From the NCBI GenBank assembly GCA_024398845.1, contig JAKSIM010000008.1, forward strand, positions 1 to 64,000: a DNA stretch of 64,000 nucleotides, written 5' to 3'. The notes below the pieces were generated by a model that saw nothing but the letters and a program-made list of their open reading frames with translations, was not told where the DNA came from and made no database searches. The stretch comes from Fibrobacter sp. (GTDB lineage: Bacteria > Fibrobacterota > Fibrobacteria > Fibrobacterales > Fibrobacteraceae). Below, piece after piece: positions 49,385 to 57,274 of this stretch. Made by a program: the position numbers and the translations under genes. Positions within the stretch are counted from its first letter, which is position 1, and each line of letters begins with the position of its first letter.

Positions 49385-49648
49385 TTAATCCTCCACCTTG
49401 CGAGTTTCTTCCATAATGGTCTGGAAAATTCTTTTGAACGATTCAACGCTAAGCGGACCACCCGCCTTCACGGCCTTCGCGGCAATCGCCTCGAGCACGG
49501 CGTTTTCACGAGACGCATCGAACACAGGCAAACCCTTTGCTTTTTTGATTTTGCCAATTTCTGTTGCAAAACCAGCCCTCTTGTTCAAAAGGGCAATCAG
49601 TTCGTCGTTCAATTCGTCAATGCGTATGCGCCAATCGTTAATATCCAT
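49385..49648 (-). CDS. Chorismate mutase, AroQ type
   Basis: An 87-residue protein that converts chorismate to prephenate, the substrate of the next enzyme. IDELNDELIALLNKRAGFAT with the conserved Arg/Lys pattern, IGKIKKAKGLPVFDASRENAVL and the C-terminal FKRIFQTIMEETR are typical of the helical AroQ fold. Length is that of a single-domain enzyme. It is the first gene of the chorismate mutase, tyrA, aroA-like operon. Confidence 0.93.
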   Translation of the reverse strand: MDINDWRIRIDELNDELIALLNKRAGFATEIGKIKKAKGLPVFDASRENAVLEAIAAKAVKAGGPLSVESFKRIFQTIMEETRKVED

Positions 49649-49661
49649 AATCTAAAAGATA

Positions 49662-49690
49662 GAAAAAAGCGGGCGCATTCACCACCCGCT
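49662..49690 (-). terminator. Rho-independent terminator of the Cys-rich lipoprotein gene
   Basis: On the minus strand AGCGGG and CCCGCT pair around an 11-base loop, followed by TTTTTT. It lies 91 bases beyond the stop of the gene at 49781 and just before the chorismate mutase gene. Confidence 0.7.
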
Positions 49691-49780
49691 ATCGTGCCAA
49701 GACAAACGAAATGAGCGGTTTTGCCTTCCTCGACGTTATCGCCCAAATCGTTAATCATAGCATTGCATTAAAAAAGTTCA

Positions 49781-50581
49781 TCAATTTTCAACGCAAACAC
49801 CATTTTCGATATGGCCTCTTTTTCCACCATATTCTTCTGTTTCGCATTCCATTTCGTCATTTTCATTCCAATCACAATTCAGCCTTATTCCAAACTCAGT
49901 CAAACAAGGTTTTTCAACATGCATACAAAGTCCTTCCACACCGCAGGTTCCATCGTTCCATTCTCCGTTGCAGTCATAGTCGTTGACTTCAACGCCACAA
50001 CGTTTTCTTCCATCATCAAAAGTAAGAACCCGGCAATTTGCCTTTTCCGAAAGGACCTCGCCCCTACCAACCCTTTGATCACCTAAACGCACCCCAAGAA
50101 GTTTTGTACTCACGACCTTACATGATACGTTGTATTCAATTTCAAGTGAATTTTTATCCGTTTTCATGCATAAACTCGAGCCTTCGACTTTACTACCCTT
50201 GACCCACTTGCCCTCGTCGCAAATGTAGGACGCTTCTATTTTTTTACCGCCAGCGACATCAACGCAGAAGTCATTCATGGCAGCTTCGCATTTCGGGAGT
50301 TTTTCGTATTCGGTAACCAACACGTTAATTGGCATCCATTCGCCTTCAAAACATGTGAAAAAGCCCTTTTCATCAAATACTTGAACAGCAATACCATCGA
50401 ACTTGTCGCAACTCGGCAAGTCGGACTTTGAGTCAAACACCTTGACATCTTTCCAAATACTTGCGTTTTTCTTTACATCATTCGATGGAGCGGAGCTGCT
50501 GGAATCATCAGAACATGCAACAGCACCGAATAAGGCAACACAAAGTACGCTAGCCAATAGAAGTTTGGAGTAATTTTTCAT
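49781..50581 (-). CDS. Cys-rich lipoprotein
   Basis: A 266-residue lipoprotein (MKNYSKLLLASVLCVALFGA, lipobox AVAC, then SDDSSSS). The mature protein has about 16 Cys and two related modules: LPSCDKFDGI...FFTCFEGEWMPI (about 55-85) and LPKCEAAMND...YICDEGKWVKG (about 94-128), each a LPxC start and a CxxGxW end. The rest has further Cys pairs, suggesting several disulfides in the periplasm or on the surface. I know this LPxC/CxxGxW module only as a pattern common in Fibrobacter lipoproteins; no function is known. Monocistronic with its own terminator. Confidence 0.65.
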   Translation of the reverse strand: MKNYSKLLLASVLCVALFGAVACSDDSSSSAPSNDVKKNASIWKDVKVFDSKSDLPSCDKFDGIAVQVFDEKGFFTCFEGEWMPINVLVTEYEKLPKCEAAMNDFCVDVAGGKKIEASYICDEGKWVKGSKVEGSSLCMKTDKNSLEIEYNVSCKVVSTKLLGVRLGDQRVGRGEVLSEKANCRVLTFDDGRKRCGVEVNDYDCNGEWNDGTCGVEGLCMHVEKPCLTEFGIRLNCDWNENDEMECETEEYGGKRGHIENGVCVEN

Positions 50582-50688
50582 AACGGAACCACCTTGTTAA
50601 AAAACACCGTTCAAACCTAATGTATGCAAAAAAGCAATTTTTGGATAAAAAAAATTACATTCAGGTTATTCTATATTAGATTAGCGAT
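50582..50688. promoter_or_regulatory. Divergent intergenic region
   Basis: This 107-base A/T-rich gap separates the Cys-rich lipoprotein gene from the binding-protein/peptidase unit. TATATT at about 50669-50674 could be the -10 box for the plus-strand gene, but no matching -35 at 17 bases was seen. Confidence 0.3.
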
Positions 50689-51756
50689 ATGCGGCACTAT
50701 TTTTCTCTTTTTTTTCTAATTCCTTTTGGGCTCTTCCTTTTTAGTGCCTGCAGCAATTCGTCGCCAGTTTCAACCGAAGATACCGAACAAGCGAACTTTT
50801 ATTCCGTTCTCACCGTCTACTCGCCCAACGGGCTTGGTGACTTGAGTTACAACGACAATATCTACAAGGGATTCCGCGAAGCCTTGAAAGCTCACGAAAA
50901 TCTCGCCGTCGAAGCGTACACTCCAATTGACGAAGACGATGCAGAAAAGGTCATTGAACTATGGTTTGCCGAAAAAGACAACCCGGCAGTCAACGACTTT
51001 GTCAAGAAGCGACTTCTCGTTTTGACCGATGCGTCGTTTGAAACGCTTCTAGAAAATCACAGCGACTGGAAAAATTCCGACGGGAACGAAATTCTGTGGC
51101 TCGATAGCCGCAATCTCGATTCTCTGGACGTGTACAGCAGATACATTCCTCTCTACGGCGCAAGCCATTTGGCAGGGCAAGTCATTCATGAGTTCGGCGT
51201 AAAAAAAGCAGCCTGCGTCCTCGCCAATCCTGAGCTTGAGCCGCTAGAACAATCGCTCGAAGGATTCAGGGACGGATTCAAAGAATCCGGCGGAACGTTT
51301 GACGCAAATGACGTTTATTACCTGGCGACAAGCGCAAGGGCGGGCTTCAATATGGCCGACAGCCTTTACCGTCTTTCGTACAAACTGGATTCCATAGGGT
51401 ATCGTTTTGTATTCCCCGTGGCGGGCGGTTCCAGCGCCGGGATTCTGCGTTACACCCGTGAATTTGCCGACAGCAATACGTTCTACACCTGCGGCATGGA
51501 TTCCGACCAACAGACATATTCAAAACGAGTCGCATTCTCCGTGATAAAGCGCATGGATACCGTAGTCAAGGATTTCGTGAATCAATGGATGGCGGATTCA
51601 ACACCTGAATTGACGAAAACTTACGGGCTATTGGACGGCTACGCAGACATCGTCATCGCCGATGCGTTCAAGGATGCCGAAAGCAAATACGCAAAGCAGC
51701 GCGAAATCGCCGCAAAAGCAGAAGAAAACTACTTGAAGAAAACAGGACGGAGATGA
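50689..51756 (+). CDS. BMP/PnrA-like substrate-binding lipoprotein
   Basis: A 355-residue lipoprotein (lipobox FSAC at residues 18-21). The mature part opens with VLTVYSPNGLGDLSYNDNIY then KGFREAL, which matches the GxxDxSFNxxxxxG start of BMP-family proteins such as PnrA (nucleoside binding), and has VFPVAGGSSAGILRY and CGMDSDQQTYSKRV in the usual places. It should fold as a two-lobed periplasmic binding protein. No permease or ATPase gene is near, so it may sense or present a ligand rather than feed a transporter. Its stop overlaps the start of the next gene by 4 bases (ATGA), so the two products are probably made together. Confidence 0.8.
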   Translation: MRHYFSLFFLIPFGLFLFSACSNSSPVSTEDTEQANFYSVLTVYSPNGLGDLSYNDNIYKGFREALKAHENLAVEAYTPIDEDDAEKVIELWFAEKDNPAVNDFVKKRLLVLTDASFETLLENHSDWKNSDGNEILWLDSRNLDSLDVYSRYIPLYGASHLAGQVIHEFGVKKAACVLANPELEPLEQSLEGFRDGFKESGGTFDANDVYYLATSARAGFNMADSLYRLSYKLDSIGYRFVFPVAGGSSAGILRYTREFADSNTFYTCGMDSDQQTYSKRVAFSVIKRMDTVVKDFVNQWMADSTPELTKTYGLLDGYADIVIADAFKDAESKYAKQREIAAKAEENYLKKTGRR

Positions 51757-53918
51757 AAATGAAAAAGATTTTATTTCTATCCTGTTTCCTACTTTTGGCG
51801 AGCCTTTTCTGCACGGCATGTTCCGAAAATTCGTCAACAAGCGAATCCAGCAGCGAAGCGTTTCCCTTGAAGAAAGTCAAAATCGCGATGATCCTCCCCC
51901 GCGACGAAATCAACGCCAAGCGGTACGATAGGCTCGTAAACTGGTTTGACGAAAATTTATCCAAGACGCGCCAAGTGATGCAAACTCTAACAGATTCCGC
52001 ATTCACCTTTGAATACGAATGGTACGACGAAAATACGGTAAACATCGATAGCGTCTCGAGGGCGCTCGCCAAGCGGAAAGACATTTTCGCCATCGTCGGA
52101 CCAAGGAAATCAAGCAATGTCGATATTGCGGCAAGTAACTGCGCCCGCACAGGCAAGACGCTCTTTGCGCCAACGGCGACTTCTGCAGAAATCATCCGCA
52201 AGTACGCCCACAAAAAATGGTTCTGGGCTCTTTCCGAAACGGACATCACCCAAAGCGAACTTCTCATTGCACAGGCGCAGGCGTATGGAGCAAAGAAAAT
52301 TTCCCTGCTCTCTTCGGACGGAATCATCGGGAAAACGTTCGTAGACTGGTTCGCATTCCAGGCAAAAGAACTCGGTGTCGAAATCGGGAAAATCCACACC
52401 TACAACGGGGCAGAAAACCTGGAAACTACAGCAAAAGCAGCAATGGATGACGAGAGCGACATCGTCATCGTCGCCCCGGAAAAAAAGGAAGATGTCGAAG
52501 TCATTCTCCAGGCACGGCAAAAATCCCGGAACAAGCCCATTTTGCAGTTCTCCGATGTCGCTTTTGCTCCTGCCATACTCACCTATGAAGGCTCAGAAGG
52601 CATTGAGGGAACATCCATGTATGCCGACCCCGAATCCGGATTTGAAATTGCTTACGAAGTGCAGTTTGGCGAAGTTCCGGTCAACAGCGAAGCCCAGGTT
52701 TACGACGCCCTGTTGATTTTAGCCTTTGCCGAAACAGACATATTGAATGGAAACGCAAGCGATTTGGACGAAGCCATCACGCATGTGGTTGCCGATTCCG
52801 CAAAATCCGAATACATCGCCTGGGACTACGAGGGCATGAGCCGCACCATGGCGGGCATCGCTTCGAGCGACTATTACAACATCCGCGGTGCAAGCGGAAA
52901 ACTGAACTTCGACAGCGAAAACGGTTCCGTCGTCACGCAATCCATTTACTGCCACTGGATGATTTACGAAGGCAAATTTCTGCCGCTGGAATATATTTCC
53001 GCAACCGGCTCCAACAGGACTTCGGCGACACTCGCCAGCTGGAACTGGAACACGACCAAGATGCAGAAGTTCAACGAAGGCGGGAAATTCACCTACCCCG
53101 AACACAAATCCAACTACGCACTTCTTGTCGCCGCTTCCAAAACCTGGGAGAATTACCGCCACCAAGCCGACATTCTGAACGTGTACCAAATCTTGAAATA
53201 CCTCGGCTATGACGACGACCACATCGTTTTGATTATGGAAGACGACCTCGCCGAGAACCCACAAAATCCCCACATGGGCGAAGTCCGCCGACACGACGGG
53301 CAAAACCTGTACGTTGACGTGAACGTGGATTACAAGCTTAAGGATTTGGAAAGCGGAGACATCGTGAAAATTTTAATGGGGCAAAAAAGTACAAGGTTGA
53401 AGCACGTGATTGATGCCGACTCAAGCACCGATGTTCTTGTCTACTGGAGCGGACACGGCACCCCGAATTTCCTTGCATGGGGAGAGAAATCTGCTTTTAC
53501 GTACAACCAAATGGAGACAGCCCTCAAGGAACTTCACGAAAGCGCCAAGTACCGCAAAATGCTCTGGCTTATTGAAGCCTGCTTCAGCGCAAGCGTCTGT
53601 GCTGCCGCCGAAGACAGCGAAATTCCAGGCGTCATGTGCATCACCGCCGCCAACGAGAACGAGACCTCCAAGGCCGATGTTTATAACAACGACTACGGCG
53701 TTTACATGACGAATCGCTTTACCGAAATTCTCACCGGGCTCCTCAGCGAAGTGGTCGCCAAGAAACAGGCAGGCGAAACACCGGACATGCAGTTCAGCGA
53801 CATCTACTATCATCTTTTCAAATACTCGCTCGGTTCCCACGTCACTGTGGTCAATGCGAGTAATTTTGACAACCTCTACACCGCCGGCATACGCGAGTTC
53901 ATCGTACCGATGAAGTAA
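51753..53918 (+). CDS. Binding protein fused to a legumain/Gpi8-type (C13) cysteine peptidase, lipoprotein
   Basis: A 721-residue lipoprotein (Cys23 in CTACSEN). Residues about 40-410 form a type I periplasmic binding domain like leucine/amide receptors (VKIAMILPRD, IFAIVGPRKSSN, LFAPTATSAEII, ISLLSSDGIIG, AQVYDALLILAF). Residues about 450-640 match C13 peptidases, close to GPI-transamidase Gpi8: YALLVAASKTWENYRHQADI, YDDDHIVLIMEDDLAENPQN, YVDVNVDYK, then VLVYWSGHGTPNFL with His568 and MLWLIEACFSASVC with Cys610, the expected His-Cys dyad. The ATG at 51759 with GGAG six bases upstream is an alternative start. Such a fusion would let a ligand control a peptidase outside the inner membrane; its substrate is unknown. 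Confidence 0.85.
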   Translation: MKMKKILFLSCFLLLASLFCTACSENSSTSESSSEAFPLKKVKIAMILPRDEINAKRYDRLVNWFDENLSKTRQVMQTLTDSAFTFEYEWYDENTVNIDSVSRALAKRKDIFAIVGPRKSSNVDIAASNCARTGKTLFAPTATSAEIIRKYAHKKWFWALSETDITQSELLIAQAQAYGAKKISLLSSDGIIGKTFVDWFAFQAKELGVEIGKIHTYNGAENLETTAKAAMDDESDIVIVAPEKKEDVEVILQARQKSRNKPILQFSDVAFAPAILTYEGSEGIEGTSMYADPESGFEIAYEVQFGEVPVNSEAQVYDALLILAFAETDILNGNASDLDEAITHVVADSAKSEYIAWDYEGMSRTMAGIASSDYYNIRGASGKLNFDSENGSVVTQSIYCHWMIYEGKFLPLEYISATGSNRTSATLASWNWNTTKMQKFNEGGKFTYPEHKSNYALLVAASKTWENYRHQADILNVYQILKYLGYDDDHIVLIMEDDLAENPQNPHMGEVRRHDGQNLYVDVNVDYKLKDLESGDIVKILMGQKSTRLKHVIDADSSTDVLVYWSGHGTPNFLAWGEKSAFTYNQMETALKELHESAKYRKMLWLIEACFSASVCAAAEDSEIPGVMCITAANENETSKADVYNNDYGVYMTNRFTEILTGLLSEVVAKKQAGETPDMQFSDIYYHLFKYSLGSHVTVVNASNFDNLYTAGIREFIVPMK

Positions 53919-53920
53919 AT

Positions 53921-53944
53921 AGTGGTTAGTGATTGGTGGTTGGT
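53921..53944 (+). repeat. Short AGTGGTT heptad array
   Basis: AGTGGTT AGTGATT GGTGGTT GGT starts two bases after the stop codon of the peptidase fusion gene. No hairpin or CCACTAA half follows. Confidence 0.75.
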
Positions 53945-54054
53945 TCGAAAAGAAACAAAACACTTAATACACTTTGTTTATTTTTACATTACATTTCATT
54001 GCGAACAACTCCCATCAAACCTATTTTTGTGTACAGACATGTTAGGAGTTAAAA

Positions 54055-55113
54055 ATGAACTTTAAGGGTATTCTTTTAACAGGGATGGTGGCAGCAATGG
54101 CAATTACAGCAAGCGCCAAGGATTTTAGCGGTGCAGAACTCTACACCTTGCAAGAATACACATACGGCAAATATGAGGCACGCATGCAGATGGCGGCAGT
54201 TTCGGGCACGGTCAGTTCCATGTTCCTCTACCAGAACGGTTCCGAACAGGCGTCCGCAGAACGCTGGGTCGAAGTGGATATCGAAGTTCTCGGCAAGGAT
54301 CCAAGCCAGTTCCAATCGAACATCATCACCGGCAAGGCCAATGCACAGGTGAAGAGCGAAAAGCTCCACACGATAAGCCCCGCCGCAACCCAGGCATTCC
54401 ACACGTACGGCCTTGAATGGACACCGAATTATGTGCGCTGGACAGTTGACGGCAAGGAAGTCCGCAAGACCGAGGGCGGCCAGGTTTCCAACTTGATTGG
54501 AACCCAGGGTCTCCGCTTTAACCTCTGGTCTTCCGAAGATCCGGGTTGGGTGGGCAATTTTGACCCGAACCAGCTCCCGATTTTCCAGTTCATCAACTGG
54601 GTCAAGGTTTACAAGTACACCCCGGGTCAAGGCCCGGACGGCAGCGACTTTACGCTCGACTGGACCGACAACTTTGACACCTTTGACAAAAGCCGCTGGG
54701 GCAAGGGCGATTGGACCTTTGACGGCAACCGCGTGGACCTCACCGACAAGAACATTTATTCTAAGGACGGCATGCTGATTCTCGCCCTCACCCGCAAGGG
54801 CCAGGAAATGTTCAACGGCCAAGTCCCGAAAGACGACGAACCTTCCCCAGTTTCTTCTAGCAGCCAGCAGGTAAATCCCCAAAGTTCCAGTTCGCAGACA
54901 GCATTCCCGCAGAGTTCTAGCTCGCAGCAAGTACTTCCGCAGAGTTCCAGTTCGCAGCAGATTATTCCGTCGATGAGTTCTTCCTCCGAATCCACGTCCA
55001 TCAAACAGACGCGCACACAGGTTCAAAGCAGGGAAATCCACGGCACTGTAAACGCCAAGGGCGCACATGTCAAAGACGCGAAGAATCGCTACCGCGTCAA
55101 CTTTAAATATTAG
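54055..55113 (+). CDS. Circularly permuted mixed-linkage beta-glucanase, GH16
   Basis: An endo-1,3-1,4-beta-glucanase (lichenase) that cuts mixed-linkage glucans of cereal walls. The 352-residue product has a signal peptide (ending ITASA, cleavage before KDFSGAELY) and closely follows the known F. succinogenes enzyme. The catalytic strand WVEVDIEVLG (Glu73, Asp75, Glu77) lies near the N-terminus and TLDWTDNFDTFDKSRWGKGD, normally at the start of GH16 domains, near residue 200, which shows the circular permutation. Five PxSSSSQQ-type linker units and a basic C-terminal tail (VNAKGAHV...RYRVNFKY) follow. TAGGAG precedes the ATG. A terminator follows. Confidence 0.95.
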   Translation: MNFKGILLTGMVAAMAITASAKDFSGAELYTLQEYTYGKYEARMQMAAVSGTVSSMFLYQNGSEQASAERWVEVDIEVLGKDPSQFQSNIITGKANAQVKSEKLHTISPAATQAFHTYGLEWTPNYVRWTVDGKEVRKTEGGQVSNLIGTQGLRFNLWSSEDPGWVGNFDPNQLPIFQFINWVKVYKYTPGQGPDGSDFTLDWTDNFDTFDKSRWGKGDWTFDGNRVDLTDKNIYSKDGMLILALTRKGQEMFNGQVPKDDEPSPVSSSSQQVNPQSSSSQTAFPQSSSSQQVLPQSSSSQQIIPSMSSSSESTSIKQTRTQVQSREIHGTVNAKGAHVKDAKNRYRVNFKY

Positions 55114-55141
55114 CGTGTATTGGAAACTCCCCAAACAACAG

Positions 55142-55177
55142 AACTCACGTGACTTGTGCCACGTGGGTTTTGTTTTA
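55142..55177 (+). terminator. Rho-independent terminator of the beta-glucanase gene
   Basis: AACTCACGTG and CACGTGGGTT pair (one G-T pair) around an 8-base loop, followed by TTGTTTTAT. Confidence 0.8.
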
Positions 55178-55189
55178 TATATTTAGGAT

Positions 55190-56554
55190 ATGCGCGAAGA
55201 ACTTGCTCAAAAATTATTGGAATCCGACCACAAGGACGGCGACCGCCTTCCAAGTATCAGGGATTTAGCCAAAGCCTACGGCGTATCGCCAAATACGATT
55301 CAAGCCACCTTAAAGATTCTTGAAAGCGGCACCAAAATCCGTTGCATCCAAGGCAAGGGAAGTTTTTGGACAAGTAACGGATTATTGCCTATCATCGATC
55401 CCCCGCAGCCTCGCGAATCTGCGAGCGAAAAACTGAATCGACTTTTTAAAGAAGACTGGGAAAGAGGCATTTTAAAAACTGACGAAGCCCTCCCCCTAAT
55501 GAAGGAACTCGCCCAACGCTACAACATTTCGCAAACACTTATCCGCAAGTTTTTAAGCACGCTTGTACGCCAAGGCATTTTGATTCGTTCGGGGCGCCAA
55601 TTCTTTTTTACGCCCAAAAAGCAAGTAGCCGAGCAAACGCCACTCAGCGAGCTGCTGTTTGTCACGCGTTGCAATAGCTGGGGCGGATTCACCGCCGAAA
55701 GCGAACGAGAAATGGACTTTATCCGTATGGTCTATAAAAAAGCTGGCGCAAGTCACTACAAGCTCTCCCTACTCGGCATTAACGAGAAAAACGGCAAGCT
55801 CATTGACCGCAGTGGCAAGACCTGCAAACTAAGCGAATTCAAGAATGCCGTGGGCGCCATTCTCTCAACGATGCTCGTAAACGACCCTCAACATTTGCTC
55901 CAAATTTTTGCGGGCGTCAAATTTCCCGTGGCCGTATGGTGGGAGCACCCCGAGCAAAACTTGCCTCCACGCTTTTTTAACAAGCCAAACTGGGCCTTCT
56001 TTAATTCAACCTTCGGCTCGATTCCGGGGCAAGAAATGGGAAAGCAGTTGCAATTAAACGGCATTACGCAAATCGCATACTTTTCCCCCTATCACAACAG
56101 TTCCTGGTCCGTAGACCGTCTGATCGGCCTTAAAAATTCTGGGCTCAAAGTGAAAGAATACACGGACAGCGAATTCGCAAGCCCATGGGACTTTAAGCAA
56201 ATCGCCCGCAAAAAAGTGGAAAAATTATCCGTTGAAGCTTACGCCCGAGAAATTCTCAAAAAGAAAATCATTCTCCTTACCAACAAAAACAAAGATTACG
56301 AGCAGCTTCCCATTGTTTGCGTCAACGACGAAGTTGCAAGTGTACTTTTGGAACTCGCCGACGAAAAGCGTCTAAACATTTCCAAGCAAATTTACGGGTT
56401 CGACAACTCCGCCGAAAGTTACCTGTTGCGCCTTCCCTCTTACGATTTCAACACGCAGGCACTTGTGGACCATATGTTCTTTAGCATAGAGAATACGGAT
56501 ACAGTCCTGCAAAAAAAGATGCAACAAATTTTAGGGCAAGTCGTTGAGAAATAA
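55190..56554 (+). CDS. GntR-type regulator with LacI-like sensor domain
   Basis: A 454-residue transcription regulator. Residues 1-65 are a winged helix of the GntR type (DRLPSIRDLAKAYGVSPNTI, KIRCIQGKGSFW). A second winged-helix-like segment at about 95-145 (PLMKELAQRYNISQTLIRKF, RQGILIRSGRQFFF) makes the N-terminus a tandem. The rest resembles a LacI/periplasmic-binding sensor fold (GITQIAYFSPYHNSSWSVDR, LPIVCVNDEVASVLLELAD). Bacteroidetes-type GntR/LacI hybrids have one winged helix. It lies 76 bases after the beta-glucanase gene and could govern glycan use, but no operator was identified. Confidence 0.8.
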   Translation: MREELAQKLLESDHKDGDRLPSIRDLAKAYGVSPNTIQATLKILESGTKIRCIQGKGSFWTSNGLLPIIDPPQPRESASEKLNRLFKEDWERGILKTDEALPLMKELAQRYNISQTLIRKFLSTLVRQGILIRSGRQFFFTPKKQVAEQTPLSELLFVTRCNSWGGFTAESEREMDFIRMVYKKAGASHYKLSLLGINEKNGKLIDRSGKTCKLSEFKNAVGAILSTMLVNDPQHLLQIFAGVKFPVAVWWEHPEQNLPPRFFNKPNWAFFNSTFGSIPGQEMGKQLQLNGITQIAYFSPYHNSSWSVDRLIGLKNSGLKVKEYTDSEFASPWDFKQIARKKVEKLSVEAYAREILKKKIILLTNKNKDYEQLPIVCVNDEVASVLLELADEKRLNISKQIYGFDNSAESYLLRLPSYDFNTQALVDHMFFSIENTDTVLQKKMQQILGQVVEK

Positions 56555-56578
56555 TCGGTTTAAAACGATTGTTTTCAA

Positions 56579-57274
56579 TTACTTCTTCACCAATCGCATG
56601 ATTCCCTCACGGTTAAATTCCGGGGAATCCTTTGCAAACGGGCTCTTGGACTCGGCACGAAGCGTAAACATGCCGGCATCGCCGCCATCCACTTCTGTAC
56701 CTGATTTCGATGAAACCCCATCAATAAAAAGCGTATCGGCAACAACCGCAAGAATATTGCGAAGTTCGTCAGCGTCGGCTCCCGTGCGGGCAATACACAA
56801 ATCCGGGAGATTGAATGTCGCCAAACCAAGTGTATAAAGCACTTCGGGGCCTTCTACAAAATTAATCCACGGATCCATCGGGAATTCAGCATCATCAAGT
56901 TCTTCGCGGAATCCATTTGCGGTCCAAGCCGTACCAGACTGCTGCATATACACGCCCATAGCCCCCGCAGAAAGGAGCTTTAAAATGGCGCTATTGACCA
57001 TACGCAGGTCTTCACCACTCTTTAACGTTCCAAGCAAAAATAAAAGCGACTTGTGAGCCTCTATTGCAGAAGCCTCTTCAGCAGAAATTGTCTGGTGTTC
57101 CTTGAAAATATCTGCGAGACCTACAGCGGCGGCATGGCGAACCACATTGAACTGAACGCTGCAACCAGGCACCATCAACGTTTTGGCATCTGCAGCAACT
57201 TGCACAGTTTCGGTAATGGTAAATGGATCCGTTACGGCAACGGGTATCGGGAACGCCAACACAAATTGATTCAT
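56579..57274 (-). CDS. Hypothetical protein, possibly DUF4261-like
   Basis: A 231-residue soluble protein starting MNQFVLAFPIPVAVTDPFTI. The segment GAMGVYMQQSGTAWTANGF and the YTLGLATFNLPDLCIAR part resemble the pattern I associate with DUF4261 proteins, a family of unknown function; this is uncertain. No membrane segment or signal peptide. Its ATG overlaps the stop of the upstream glycosyltransferase gene by 4 bases, so it is the last gene of that operon. Confidence 0.5.
   Translation of the reverse strand: MNQFVLAFPIPVAVTDPFTITETVQVAADAKTLMVPGCSVQFNVVRHAAAVGLADIFKEHQTISAEEASAIEAHKSLLFLLGTLKSGEDLRMVNSAILKLLSAGAMGVYMQQSGTAWTANGFREELDDAEFPMDPWINFVEGPEVLYTLGLATFNLPDLCIARTGADADELRNILAVVADTLFIDGVSSKSGTEVDGGDAGMFTLRAESKSPFAKDSPEFNREGIMRLVKK

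Noticed and set aside
54076-55134. A 352-codon open frame antisense to the beta-glucanase.
   Set aside because: The opposite strand encodes a well-known enzyme end to end. The antisense product shows only shadow patterns such as LRTGTLR repeats from the Ser linker.
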